Source: JBCCFW01 sp039029535 (GTDB taxonomy: Bacteria; Acidobacteriota; JBCCFW01). Taken from it: a stretch of 64,000 nt of DNA. The DNA lies in the NCBI GenBank assembly GCA_039029535.1, contig JBCCFW010000019.1:1-64000 (forward strand), written 5' to 3'. Under the pieces are notes generated by a model. The model made no database searches and had not been told where the DNA came from. It saw only the letters and a program-made list of their open reading frames with translations. This document shows, in pieces, positions 1 through 11,041 of the stretch (position 1 is the stretch's first letter; each line of letters starts with the position of its first letter). The position numbers and the translations under genes were made by a program.

Positions 1-981
1 CAGGACTTCAACGTCCAGGTGAACGACGACCTGACGATCCCTTGTCAGCAGCAGAACCACGCCGACCTCGACCTCCATCCCTCGCTGCGTGGCTTCTTGT
101 CGTCGCCGGGCGTGTTCGAGTCGATCGGCACGCCCTGCAGCGAGGCCGACCTCTGCGATCCTCCCGAGCCAGGGCTCGTCACCGACGCGAGCGCTACCAT
201 CATCTGCTCGTCTGGGCCCACGACGCTGACGGTGAGTGCGACGACCGGTTGCGTCACCGAGCCCCTGTTCCGCTGGCTCGACGAGACCGGTGCGGTCGCG
301 TGCGACTGGTCTTCGGATCCGCACTGCGACGTGACCGCCAGCGAGGGCGCGACCTACACGGTGGAGCTGACCTGCCGTGGAAGCTGCGTCACGTCGACGG
401 TCGAGGTCGTCGTGACGGCCATCGAGCCCACGGCCGTCGCCGGGGAAGACCGCCGGGTCTGTCCGGGCGACAGGGTCGTGCTCGACGGGAGCGCGAGCGT
501 GTTCCCCGATTGTGCCGAGCAGGTGTATGCCTGGTCGGACTCGCCGTCGGGCATGCTCTCGTGGCAGTCGGACCCGCGTGCCGAGGTGTATCCGGACGTC
601 GACACCGACTACTACCTCACCACGCGTTGCGTCGGTGGGCCGAGCTGTCGCGGACGAGACACCGTCAGCGTCACCATCACCGACGACCCACCAGGCCCGG
701 CCTTCGGGGCTGCCCTGCGCGCGGAAGGGGCGACGCCGGCCACGGCGAGCTTCGAGTGGTGGAGCGCCCGCATCCTGCTGCCGATCGAGCACGTCCACGT
801 GTATCGGGCGACCGAGGCGGCGGGCCCCTTCACGTTGGTCGACCCGGTCGGCGATCACCGTCGGTTCCGGGGAACGCGCTGGACCGACGAGGACGCGTCG
901 GGTCCGATCTACTTCTACGACATCCGCTTCGTCACCTGCACCGAGGTCGTCGGCGAGTCTCCCTGGCGTCCCTTGCCCTGA
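1..981 (+). CDS. C-terminal part of a secreted Ig/PKD-like repeat protein (5' truncated)
   Basis: The reading frame is open from base 1, so the gene begins upstream of the window; the GTG at 19 is internal. About 326 residues are visible. They form two cysteine-rich Ig/PKD-like modules (around CSSGPTTLTVSATTGC and VCPGDRVVLDGSASVF) followed by an FN3-like module containing HVHVYRATEAAGPF. The same module order and the DTDYY/DTDYV wording recur in the protein at 26726-29581, so the two are probably paralogs. No catalytic motif is visible. An extracellular or cell-surface role is inferred from the module type. It ends 18 bases from the convergent gene at 1000; only a 5-bp hairpin (983-996) lies between them. 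Confidence 0.75.
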   Translation, partial: QDFNVQVNDDLTIPCQQQNHADLDLHPSLRGFLSSPGVFESIGTPCSEADLCDPPEPGLVTDASATIICSSGPTTLTVSATTGCVTEPLFRWLDETGAVACDWSSDPHCDVTASEGATYTVELTCRGSCVTSTVEVVVTAIEPTAVAGEDRRVCPGDRVVLDGSASVFPDCAEQVYAWSDSPSGMLSWQSDPRAEVYPDVDTDYYLTTRCVGGPSCRGRDTVSVTITDDPPGPAFGAALRAEGATPATASFEWWSARILLPIEHVHVYRATEAAGPFTLVDPVGDHRRFRGTRWTDEDASGPIYFYDIRFVTCTEVVGESPWRPLP

Positions 982-999
982 TCCTCGCGCCCGAGGGGC

Positions 1000-2754
1000 T
1001 CACCTTGGCGGCAGCCGCCACGAGAGCGCGAACTGCAGCGCCATCGGCGGACGCTCGATTCGCAGTCGCAAGGTCGACGTGCTCTTGCGTCGTTCGAGGC
1101 GGAAGCGATCGCGAGGCAGGCTCACCTCGAGCTGGTCGTCAGCCAGGCCGGGCACGTGGGCCAGCGGCCAGGCATGGGCCCGTGGCTCGAGCGGCCAGTA
1201 GCCGTCGGGGAAGCGGACCAGGATGGTCAGGCGGCGGGCCGGATGGGCCGGCGTCAAGGACGTGCCCTCCCAGTAGGGCGGTGGCTCCGGCACTCGTGAT
1301 CGCCCCCGCTCCTCGGTGAGGGCGTAGAGCGGAGCGCGATCGAATCGTCGGACGTAGGTCACGCCGGTCGAGCCGGCCCGACCCGAGAAGGTGAGACGGT
1401 GCACGGTCTTTCCAAGCCGGCGCTCGACCACGCGGGCCTTGGCCTCGACGTCGGTCTCGATGGCTCGAAGCACCCTGGGTTGACCCTGCACGGCCTTGCG
1501 CCAGAGTCCGGAGCGCACGCTCATCTCCCGGGTCTGCGGTTGCAGGCTGCGCAGCCCTCGCGTGGTCATGGTGATCGCGCAGGTGCCGTCGGCGTCGACT
1601 TCGACCAGCTTGTGAAGCTCGTCGGCAGCCAGGCCATGGACTCGATGGTCGTGCTCCCAGAGCTCGTCGAGGTCGAGCACGCCGGTCGTCGCGACGGCCG
1701 GGAGCAACTGCTGTGGCACGAGCTCAGGGAGGGCGTCAGTGAGACCACGCAGGATCGACAGCTTGGGCTCGGAGCCACGCTCCACGGCACGGAGAGTGTT
1801 GGGTGCCACGCCCATGCGCTCGCCGAGTTGACGCAGGGACAGGCCGGAACGCTTGCGGGCCGTCGACACCACCGTCGCGAGCGGAGGACGTTTCGCGCTC
1901 TCGCGTGAGGATGTCGCCGCGTCGTCGGTCCATCGCAGCGAGTGGATGAGACCGATGGTCGGTCGGCGGATCACCCACGTCGTCTCGTCTCCCTCGTTGC
2001 GGAGCTCTGGTCCGTCGGGGAAGAGAAGGGGGCCGAGGTCCAGCTCGGTGACGTCGTCGTCGGCCAGCCAGGACCAGGCGAGGCAGAGCGGTCGGGCCGT
2101 GGACGAGGGACGCGGGCATCGAAGCTCGAGTCGTTCGATGGGGTAGCGCACCTCGAGCTCGACGCGGGGTGACTCATCGGTGGCCCCGGCTCGCGCTCGA
2201 TGTCTGGACTCGAATCCGCGTCGCATCCAGTCATCGGGGAAGACGAAATCCTGGCTCGCATCGCCCTCCTCGAGGGACCAGCGACCGGGGAGCGGGACGT
2301 TTTCGGGTCGAAGCTGGTCCAGCAGCGCGATCGAGCCTTCGAGCACGCAGCGCATGAGGGCGGTCCAGTGCTCGGGGTCGTCGACGATCCGAGGGAGCGG
2401 GCGCACCCCCTCGGCCACGAGCTCGGTGACGAGCCCGTCGTCATCGATGCCGAGCCGCTTCACGAGACGACGGACGGCGAAGCCCTGGAGCTCGCGGTGC
2501 GCGCGCCAGGCTGCCGGACATGCGGGACCGGCGAGCATCCGACCGAGCAGGTCGGCTGCGGTCAGGCCAGGGACGCGGCTCAGGAGACGTCGCAGCAGCG
2601 AGTGACGAGGCTCGCGTCCGAGCTCGATGGCGGCGATCGATGGAGCGGGCAGGCCGGTCAGCGCGGCGAGCTCCCGCTGGGTGAGTCCGCGTCGTCGCCG
2701 AAGGTCCCGGAGCAGCCCGCCCAGGCCGTCGACCGGTTCGTCACGCCTTTCCAT
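1000..2754 (-). CDS. Protein with two XRE-type HTH domains in an internally duplicated architecture
   Basis: 584 residues from the ATG at 2754; an upstream extension of the frame to 3051 would run under the divergent gene at 2888 and reads as non-coding. Two Cro/C1-type HTH domains are visible, at about residues 12-70 (GLTQRELAALTGLPAPSIAA) and 292-350 (LSLRQLGERMGVAPNTLRAV). Each is followed by a similar acidic/arginine-rich segment (EVRYPIERLELR after the first, EVSLPRDRFRLER near the C-terminus), which suggests duplication of a roughly 290-residue HTH-plus-sensor unit. It is probably a DNA-binding regulator. It is divergent from the secreted protein at 2888, 133 bases away, which is a candidate target. 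The second half has no enzyme motif that I recognise. Confidence 0.75.
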   Translation of the reverse strand: MERRDEPVDGLGGLLRDLRRRRGLTQRELAALTGLPAPSIAAIELGREPRHSLLRRLLSRVPGLTAADLLGRMLAGPACPAAWRAHRELQGFAVRRLVKRLGIDDDGLVTELVAEGVRPLPRIVDDPEHWTALMRCVLEGSIALLDQLRPENVPLPGRWSLEEGDASQDFVFPDDWMRRGFESRHRARAGATDESPRVELEVRYPIERLELRCPRPSSTARPLCLAWSWLADDDVTELDLGPLLFPDGPELRNEGDETTWVIRRPTIGLIHSLRWTDDAATSSRESAKRPPLATVVSTARKRSGLSLRQLGERMGVAPNTLRAVERGSEPKLSILRGLTDALPELVPQQLLPAVATTGVLDLDELWEHDHRVHGLAADELHKLVEVDADGTCAITMTTRGLRSLQPQTREMSVRSGLWRKAVQGQPRVLRAIETDVEAKARVVERRLGKTVHRLTFSGRAGSTGVTYVRRFDRAPLYALTEERGRSRVPEPPPYWEGTSLTPAHPARRLTILVRFPDGYWPLEPRAHAWPLAHVPGLADDQLEVSLPRDRFRLERRKSTSTLRLRIERPPMALQFALSWRLPPR

Positions 2755-2887
2755 GTCTCGATCATCGTCTGACGGGCCCTTCTCGGCCACTCCTCTTGCT
2801 TCGCTTTCTGCACGGAGCGACTTGCCTGGGAGGGGGCTGGGGAGCTTCATTACCGCGACGAGCCCGACGTGCTCCACAGGAGGTTGC

Positions 2888-4375
2888 ATGCGTTTCCGTT
2901 CGATTTCGTGTCCCTGGATTGGTCTTCTTCTCGTTCTGGCCCTGAGAGCCGAGCCACTGTGGGCGGGCTGCGACGAGTCGGCGCCTCTCGTGCAGCACTC
3001 CGCGTTCATCGCCTGTGAGTGCGGTACCCCGGAGGGTGGAGCTCCCGACATGGAGACGGGTGCCCTCTACGCCTTCCGCGTGCGGCCCGATCTCGAGGGT
3101 GAGCCGGACCTGCTCTTCGACCGGTGGCGGCTGGGGGCGACCCAGATCCCGGGCGTGTCTCACACGGGAGGAAGCTTCTACCACTACGAGGCGGCCGCGT
3201 TCCGCGAGGAGCTCTTGTCGGACGACCGCTTCGTGAACCTGCACGTGGATCGGGGGATGCTCTGGATCAGCTCACGTGAAGAGTTCGAAGGCGGTGCGGT
3301 GCCGGTGGCCCAGCCGGTCGGTGCCTACCCGGGCCATCTCGCGCCATTGCTGGAGGCCGGTGCTCCTCATCCTCGATTGCTCTGGGCTCCGGTCAACGAG
3401 TTCGGCCATTCCGACGCCGAGATCTGTCGGCCCGAGTTCCCGGGGGTGAAGGGCTTCGTCATCGGCTACAACGTCTACCGACTCTCGATGGCGGCCCACC
3501 CGAGCCCCGGCCTGCGCGACTTCCTGGTTCACGGCACGCATCGACACGTCGACGTCCTCGCGCTCGACTTCGACGTGCCGGATCTCGATGGAACCGAGGG
3601 CTCGGACCTCGACCCGGCGGATGGGCTCACTCTCATCAATCCGGACGGACTCCCCGACACCGGGGACGAGATCCTCGTCTTCGAGGATCGCGACGTCATG
3701 AGCCCGGCGGGGTGGTGGTATCGCGTGCAGCCGGTCGTGCGGGGCGACCAGGGCTTCTTCGACGAGGGCCTGACGAGCTGCAGCGGGCTTCCCGCGGAGC
3801 GTCTCGATCTCGATGGTGACGGCCTGCCCGAGTCGGTCGACATCGACCCCACCGGTCTCTTCGTCGAGTTCATCGACCCCAGCGGTCGCGGGCTCGGCCT
3901 GACGCACGAGGGCGAGATCCTCTCGTCCTTCCTGCCGGCGAGCTGGATGCCCGCGCTGGGGACCCACGACTGCGAGACCAACTCGGTGGAGCCCGCTCAG
4001 GAGACCGACTGTGGCGACGGCCTCGACGACGACCAGGACGGCAACACGGACTGCGACGACTCCGACTGCGAGGGCGTGCCGCCCTGCGTGCCCACCGGTG
4101 TCGACATCGGAAGCCCCGGTTCGGGTCGCGTGCTCATCGGCTGGGACGAGACGGATTCGTTCGGGCCGGTCGACCTCCTGCTGGGCGACCTCGACGTCCT
4201 GGTGAGCACGGGGGATTACAACCACGGCCGACATCGCTGTGGTCTCAGCGGTGGCCGCGTGGAGATCCCGATGCCTCCGGGGAACGTCTACTTCGTGGTC
4301 AGCGCGCCGGTCGGGCCCGCCGGTGCGGACTCTTCCGGCCGACCGCGTCCGCCGGCACCGGAAGGGTGTCGGTGA
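2888..4375 (+). CDS. Secreted protein with a MopE-like acidic cysteine motif
   Basis: 495 residues. The ATG at 2888 was chosen because AGGAGG sits at 2878-2883 and a signal peptide follows at once (MRFRSISCPWIGLLLVLAL, cleavage near WAG-C). Near residues 375-405 is an acidic cysteine segment of the DCGDGLDDDQDGNTDCDDSD kind. This is the putative metal-binding MopE-type motif common in secreted proteins of Myxococcota, Acidobacteriota and Planctomycetota. DLDGDGLPESVD earlier resembles an EF-hand-like loop. No catalytic site is recognised. Function is unknown; an exported calcium-binding or surface protein is inferred. Its stop lies within a palindrome shared with the convergent PBP gene. Confidence 0.75.
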   Translation: MRFRSISCPWIGLLLVLALRAEPLWAGCDESAPLVQHSAFIACECGTPEGGAPDMETGALYAFRVRPDLEGEPDLLFDRWRLGATQIPGVSHTGGSFYHYEAAAFREELLSDDRFVNLHVDRGMLWISSREEFEGGAVPVAQPVGAYPGHLAPLLEAGAPHPRLLWAPVNEFGHSDAEICRPEFPGVKGFVIGYNVYRLSMAAHPSPGLRDFLVHGTHRHVDVLALDFDVPDLDGTEGSDLDPADGLTLINPDGLPDTGDEILVFEDRDVMSPAGWWYRVQPVVRGDQGFFDEGLTSCSGLPAERLDLDGDGLPESVDIDPTGLFVEFIDPSGRGLGLTHEGEILSSFLPASWMPALGTHDCETNSVEPAQETDCGDGLDDDQDGNTDCDDSDCEGVPPCVPTGVDIGSPGSGRVLIGWDETDSFGPVDLLLGDLDVLVSTGDYNHGRHRCGLSGGRVEIPMPPGNVYFVVSAPVGPAGADSSGRPRPPAPEGCR

Positions 4376-4385
4376 CGGTCACCGA
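4369..4385. other. 17-base perfect palindrome covering two convergent stop codons
   Basis: TCGGTGACGGTCACCGA is an 8-bp inverted repeat around a single G. It contains the TGA of the plus-strand gene (4373-4375) and the TGA of the minus-strand PBP (4379-4381). No T-tract follows, so it is not a classical intrinsic terminator. It may be a compact bidirectional stop structure, or a chance product of two GTGA-like gene ends. Confidence 0.4.
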
Positions 4386-7243
4386 TAGGCGCTGGAGTCG
4401 TTCCTCGTGATCAGCACCGTCCGGCCCTCGAGGATGTCGAGGTCGCGGAGGTCGCCCCGGCGCATGCTCTTGGGGTCGCGCCGCAGGAAGTCCTCCAGCG
4501 ACGGCTCCTCGTAGCCCGAGCGGTAGACCTCTTGCGACAGCCGGTAGGCGAGGGGGCCGCCCACGTAGCTCGGCGAGTACGGGATGCTGATCTCGCGCTG
4601 GATCGGGTCGACCACGATGTTGCAGCCCTCCGCCTCCTCCTCGAGACGCATGAGCAGGTCTTCGTCGTCGACGATGAGCAGGCCGCCTCGGTCCAGGTCG
4701 AAGCGCTGGAGGCATTGGGGCAGGGTCAAGCGCTGATGATGCGCCTCGCTGCACTGCGTCGGCAGCCGACGGTCGGTGCGATGCGCCTCCAGCGACACGA
4801 AGTGCCGGTTGCAGCTCTCGGTGGCGCGGAGACCGGTCTGACGATCGATGGCCACGAACTCGATGCCGCTGGGCTTGACGAACTGCTCGGGCGGACGGTC
4901 CTTCAGGATGTCCTGCATGAACGACACCCAGATGGGAAGGGCCGTCGTGCCGCCGGAGCAGTCCTTGCAGATGCTCTTGCGATCCTTCTCGTAGCCGACC
5001 CACACGCCCACGACCATCGAGGGCGTGAAGCCCACGAACCAGGCATCGCTGTAGTCGTCGGTCGTGCCGGTCTTGCCGCCCACGGGGCGGTCGAGCTTCT
5101 TCGCCCGCTTCGCCGTCCCGTGCTGCACCACGCCCCGCATCATGTGGACCGTTTGGAAGGCCGCCTCCGGTGAAAGCACCTCGCGGACCTCGGGCTGATG
5201 GTCGAGGACGATGTTGCCCTTGGCGTCCTTCACCGACCGGATGAGCGTGGGCTCCACCCACAGCCCCTGGTTGGGGAAGATCGTGTAGGCCGAGGCGATC
5301 TCGAGCAGCGTGAGCTCCATGGCCCCCAGCGCCAACGAGGGGTAGGGCTTGAGCTTCGAGCTGATGCCGCAGCGTCGCGCGAACTCGATGGTCTCGTCGT
5401 AGCCGACCTGGTTGAGCAAGCGCACCGACGAGATGTTCATGGAACGAGCGAGCGCCGTCCGCAGGGTCACCCGACCGAAGCTCCGTCGCTCGTAGTTCTT
5501 CGGCTTGTACTCCTCGCCGGTCCAGGCGTCGACGAAGGCCGTCGGCTCGTCCATGACCGAGGTGCCCGGCGACAACCCGGCCTCCATCGCCAACGCGAAG
5601 TACAACGGCTTGAAGGCCGAGCCGGCCTGACGCTTGGCCTGAGTCGCCTTGTTGAACTCGCTGCGCGAGTAGTCGTAGCCGCCGACCAGCGCCTGGATCT
5701 CACCCGACACGACGTCGATGGCGATGAGCGCGGCCTCGAAGGGCGGGTCCTGCTCGAGTCGCTCGATGCGGGTCTCGCCGCTCTCCTCGTCGGTGGCGAG
5801 CGCGACGGGCACGAGGTCGCCGACCTCGAGGATGTCGGACAGCTCCTTCTTGGTCCACGCCACGGCCGAGGGCTCGAGGTCGAGCACCTGCTTGCCGATC
5901 TTCACTCGGGCTCGGTCGTTGTAGACCTCCATGACGAGACCGGGGATGACCCCGTCCACCTCGGGCTCCGCGAGCCACAGGGGATGCTCGTACTCGTCGA
6001 GCGAGTCGACCTCGCCGAGCACGTTGGTCTCGACGGGGCGGAAGCCGTCGACCCTCTTGTCGAGCTCGCGCAGGCCGTTGCGGATGGCGCGGGTGGCCGC
6101 CGCCTGGATGTCGAGGTCGAGGGTGGTCTCGATGTTCAAGCCGCCCGTGTTGACGTCGTCACCGAGCTTGCCGACGAGCTCGCGACGGATCTCCTCGACG
6201 AAGTAAGGAGCCGCTTGCTGGGTCTGGATGCGTCGTCGTGCTTCCGAGGTGGCGAGCACCAAGGGCGTCTCGACCGCCGCTGCGAGCTGCGCTTCGTCGA
6301 TGTCGCCCACCGCGTGCATCCGACGCAGCACGTGGTTGCGACGCTCGATCGCTCGCTCCGGGTAACGACGAGGGGAGTAGGCCGACGGTCGCTGCGGAAG
6401 ACCTGCGATGAGCGCACCCTCGGGGATGTCGAGATCGGCGGCGCTCTTTCCGAAGTAGTACTGAGCCGCTGCTTCGACCCCATGACGCTGATGTCCCAGG
6501 AAGACCTGGTTCAGGTACATCTCGAGGATCTCTTCCTTGCGGAAGTTCTTCTCGATCTGCAGCGCGAGCAGGGCTTCTTCGAGCTTGCGCTTGAGCTTCT
6601 TCTCCGGCGAGAGGTAGAGCTGCTTGGCGAGCTGCTGGGTGATCGACGAGCCGCCCTGAGGGAAGACCAGCTTGCCGGCCTTCCACGAGGCCTTGGCGTC
6701 GGTGATGGCCGCGCGGGCGATGCCGCGGAAGTTGAGACCCTTGTGGGTGAAGAACTCCTCGTCCTCGGTGGCGATGAGCCCCTTGATGAGCCAGGGCGAG
6801 ATCTTGTCGTGCGTGACGTAGTCGCGCTTCTCGATGGCGAAGGAGTAGATCTCCTGGCCGTTGCTCGCCTGGACCTTGCTGGCGAGAGCGAAGTCGTGGT
6901 CCTGGAGCTTGCGAATGTCGGGCTGGTCGGCGGTCAGGAAGAGGCCGAAGCGTCGACCCGCTTCGGCCGCAGCCAGCCAGATGAGGCCCACGCTCGCCGC
7001 GTGACAGCCCCAGCGGATGAGACGGGTGCGCCAGAGCCCGCCGCCGGTCGCTGCGCGGGACTCGGGCTCGGTGACGTCCTCGTCGGTCGCCTCGTCGAGG
7101 AGGTCGTCGCCGGGCTCGTCGCCAGGGGCGTCGCGCTGGTCGCGGTCTTCTCGGTCCGGGCGGCCGGTCGCGAGACCGCCGGAGGGGCTCTCCTCCGGCG
7201 TCTCGTCCACGGATTCGTCGTCGACGCTCATGGTGGTGATCAT
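4379..7243 (-). CDS. mrcA: Class A penicillin-binding protein (PBP1A family)
   Basis: 954 residues, a bifunctional peptidoglycan glycosyltransferase/transpeptidase anchored in the inner membrane. The order is: acidic cytoplasmic tail (1-70), one membrane helix (about 76-100), GT51 domain with EDEEFF (160-165, catalytic Glu) and GGSSITQQL (197-205), then the transpeptidase with SAFK (Ser542, Lys545), SMN (601-603) and KTGT (724-727). All catalytic motifs are present. Length is at the upper end for PBP1A; a C-terminal tail of roughly 150 residues follows the transpeptidase. An ATG at 7231 (MSVDDES) is an alternative start, and neither start has a clear Shine-Dalgarno sequence. The TPR gene at 7315-8118 lies upstream on the same strand, 71 bases away. 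Confidence 0.95.
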   Translation of the reverse strand: MITTMSVDDESVDETPEESPSGGLATGRPDREDRDQRDAPGDEPGDDLLDEATDEDVTEPESRAATGGGLWRTRLIRWGCHAASVGLIWLAAAEAGRRFGLFLTADQPDIRKLQDHDFALASKVQASNGQEIYSFAIEKRDYVTHDKISPWLIKGLIATEDEEFFTHKGLNFRGIARAAITDAKASWKAGKLVFPQGGSSITQQLAKQLYLSPEKKLKRKLEEALLALQIEKNFRKEEILEMYLNQVFLGHQRHGVEAAAQYYFGKSAADLDIPEGALIAGLPQRPSAYSPRRYPERAIERRNHVLRRMHAVGDIDEAQLAAAVETPLVLATSEARRRIQTQQAAPYFVEEIRRELVGKLGDDVNTGGLNIETTLDLDIQAAATRAIRNGLRELDKRVDGFRPVETNVLGEVDSLDEYEHPLWLAEPEVDGVIPGLVMEVYNDRARVKIGKQVLDLEPSAVAWTKKELSDILEVGDLVPVALATDEESGETRIERLEQDPPFEAALIAIDVVSGEIQALVGGYDYSRSEFNKATQAKRQAGSAFKPLYFALAMEAGLSPGTSVMDEPTAFVDAWTGEEYKPKNYERRSFGRVTLRTALARSMNISSVRLLNQVGYDETIEFARRCGISSKLKPYPSLALGAMELTLLEIASAYTIFPNQGLWVEPTLIRSVKDAKGNIVLDHQPEVREVLSPEAAFQTVHMMRGVVQHGTAKRAKKLDRPVGGKTGTTDDYSDAWFVGFTPSMVVGVWVGYEKDRKSICKDCSGGTTALPIWVSFMQDILKDRPPEQFVKPSGIEFVAIDRQTGLRATESCNRHFVSLEAHRTDRRLPTQCSEAHHQRLTLPQCLQRFDLDRGGLLIVDDEDLLMRLEEEAEGCNIVVDPIQREISIPYSPSYVGGPLAYRLSQEVYRSGYEEPSLEDFLRRDPKSMRRGDLRDLDILEGRTVLITRNDSSAYR

Positions 7244-7314
7244 GACACGAGGGGACCGATCTTCCCGAGCCCGAAACCGGGCCCGGCAATGGTCGCCTCG
7301 TGGGAAATGGGCGC

Positions 7315-8118
7315 TCAGCGCCGCTTGAGGAAGAGCTCGAGACGCTCGCGGTTGCGACGGTAGGAGGGCTGGCCGCCGGAGAGCAGCTCGGCGTCGACGT
7401 ACTCGACGAAGGCCTCCTCGACCTCCCCGAGCTTCTCGTGAGCGAAGCCGAGGCTGTTGCGGGTGGAGGCGTCGTCCGGGTTCAGGCCGGCGGCGCGCGC
7501 CAGGCTGTCGCGGGCGGTCACGAGGTGGTCGTCGTCACCCACGGCGAGAGCGGCCAGGCCGTGGAGCTTCCAGGCCGCGGCGTTCTCCGGTGCGTGTGAG
7601 AGGGCGATCTCCACGTCCTCGATGGCCTCCAGCGCACGACCGCTCTGGAAGAGCAGGCGGCCCCGGGTCAGCCGCAGCTCGGCGGGCAGGATGCCGTCGG
7701 CGGCGAGCTGGTCGAGGCTGCCGAGGGCTGCGTCGCGGCGACCGCCCTCGACCTGGAGGTGGGCCAGGAGCGTGAGCGCCGGGGCGGAGCTCGGCCGCTC
7801 GGCGAGGACGAGCTGGAGATCCTCGAGCGCACGGCGTCTCAGTCCGAGCCGGTGCTCGGCGTCGGCCAGGAGGAGACGGGCGTCGACGTCGCGCGGCTGC
7901 TCCCGAAGATGACGACGGAGCTGACCGACGGCCGCGGCGGTGCGGCCGTCCTCGAGCTGAGTGCGGGCGGTGGTGACCGCGTCGGCGAGCGGGGCCGGGC
8001 CCGGGCTGGCGGTGGCGGCGACCGCGGTGAGGCCGGCGGCGATGCCGAGGGCCGAGGCGAGGAGCTGGAGGCCGAGACGGGCCGAGCGATCCGGGCTGGT
8101 GGCAGGTGTCGTGGTCAT
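7315..8118 (-). CDS. TPR-repeat protein, membrane-anchored or exported
   Basis: 267 residues. The ATG at 8118 is preceded by GGAGG nine bases upstream, which favours it over the longer frame to 8208. Residues 15-38 are hydrophobic (a signal anchor or signal peptide), followed by tandem tetratricopeptide helices: QLEDGRTAAAVGQLRRHLRE, DARLLLADAEHRLG, APALTLLAHLQVEGGRRDAA, AWKLHGLAALAVGDDDH and NSLGFAHEKLGEVEEAF. TPR arrays mediate protein-protein contacts, and no enzyme domain is present. It lies just upstream of the class A PBP on the same strand, so an envelope or cell-wall assembly role is possible but only inferred. Confidence 0.8.
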   Translation of the reverse strand: MTTTPATSPDRSARLGLQLLASALGIAAGLTAVAATASPGPAPLADAVTTARTQLEDGRTAAAVGQLRRHLREQPRDVDARLLLADAEHRLGLRRRALEDLQLVLAERPSSAPALTLLAHLQVEGGRRDAALGSLDQLAADGILPAELRLTRGRLLFQSGRALEAIEDVEIALSHAPENAAAWKLHGLAALAVGDDDHLVTARDSLARAAGLNPDDASTRNSLGFAHEKLGEVEEAFVEYVDAELLSGGQPSYRRNRERLELFLKRR

Positions 8119-8261
8119 GAGGCAGGTCCTCCGGTGAGGGCTGGGGCGACCCCCGCGGTCCCGAGCCCGACGCTCGAGACCGGGGAGGCCACGGTCACCT
8201 CCCACCATCGCAACCGGCGTGCCACCCCCTCGAGACCCGCATTTCGGCGGCTTCGGGAGCA

Positions 8262-8275
8262 GTGACGTGGCTCAC
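8262..8275. promoter_or_regulatory. GTGA-N6-TCAC inverted repeat upstream of uvrB
   Basis: The 235-base divergent gap between the TPR gene and uvrB holds GTGACGTGGCTCAC, an inverted repeat with the half-site spacing used by CRP/FNR-family proteins. It lies about 80 bases before the uvrB start. One short match is weak evidence. No recognisable -35/-10 pair was found in the gap. Confidence 0.2.
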
Positions 8276-8353
8276 CGGACGCGCAACCGGCCGTGGGCGC
8301 GTCACCACGTCCACGGCTACCATCTCTCCCTTCCTCTCGCGGAGCTCCTCGAC

Positions 8354-10366
<2,013 letters not shown>

Positions 10367-10407
10367 AGTCGTCTCTCTCGCAACCGAGCGCGAGGAATGA
10401 CGACGAC

Positions 10408-10437
10408 GGGTCCGCCGCCGAGGCGCACGACGGACCC
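10408..10437. terminator. Hairpin between convergent uvrB and the small gene at 10457
   Basis: GGGTCCG (10408-10414) pairs with CGGACCC (10431-10437) around a 16-base loop, 42 bases after the uvrB stop. There is no U-run on either strand, so termination is inferred from position only. Confidence 0.35.
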
Positions 10438-10456
10438 ATCTTCGACGGGCCGTCGG

Positions 10457-10819
10457 CTACTTGTCGGCCTTGGGCATGTTCGACGCGACCATCCGCGCCA
10501 TCGCGCTGAGGGCCCAACCGATCTGGTCGCCGGCGCCCTGGAAGAACGTCAGCTGGAGGTCGTCGTCCATCGAGATGTCGTCGGGGACGTCGACGCGGAA
10601 GCGCTGGGTCGAGCCGCTGCCGTTGATCTCGAGGGCGTTGGCGGTGCCGAACTTGTCGGCGGCCGGACGAGGATCGTCGCCACGGTCGTACGGTGCGATG
10701 GTCGTCGGCATCCACTCACCACCGGCGGAGGTCGCGGAGAACTCACGGGCAGCGCCACGGTTGACGGACATGCTGATGGCGGCGGCGGTGGTGTTGAAGA
10801 CGTAGACTTGTCCAGGCAT
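10457..10819 (-). CDS. Small conserved-looking protein of unknown function
   Basis: 120 residues from the ATG at 10819, with a purine-rich AGAGAGA about seven bases upstream; the frame extends to 10897 but the extra part is arginine-rich and unlike protein. The protein starts PGQVYVFNTTAAAISMSVN and has alternating polar/hydrophobic strands (TQRFRVDVPDDISMDDDLQL), suggesting a small beta-sandwich. There is no signal peptide, membrane helix or catalytic motif. I do not recognise the family. It is flanked by convergent uvrB and by a divergent membrane protein 222 bases away. Confidence 0.65.
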   Translation of the reverse strand: MPGQVYVFNTTAAAISMSVNRGAAREFSATSAGGEWMPTTIAPYDRGDDPRPAADKFGTANALEINGSGSTQRFRVDVPDDISMDDDLQLTFFQGAGDQIGWALSAMARMVASNMPKADK

Positions 10820-11041
10820 GGCGTTGTCTCTCTTGGTCGGGCGGCCAGCGCCCCGTTGGTGTGTGCCGCGGATTCTTCGACGAGACCGCGTGCCCACGCA
10901 ACGCCCCCCGTTCAGCTTGCGAGACGCTCGAGGACGGAATGCGCCCCCCGCGTGGCATGATGCGAGCGCAGTCGAACACGCTCACATTCGGCGCCAGGCC
11001 GGCCTCGTGACCGGTCGTCGCCCACTCCGACAGGAGGCCTC

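Noticed and set aside
5198..7363. Long plus-strand frame antisense to the PBP gene
   Set aside because: The minus-strand frame has all PBP motifs; this one has none.
8262..8275. GTGACGTGGCTCAC as a CRP site for uvrB
   Set aside because: It fits the spacing but is a single short match with no second support; listed at low confidence only.
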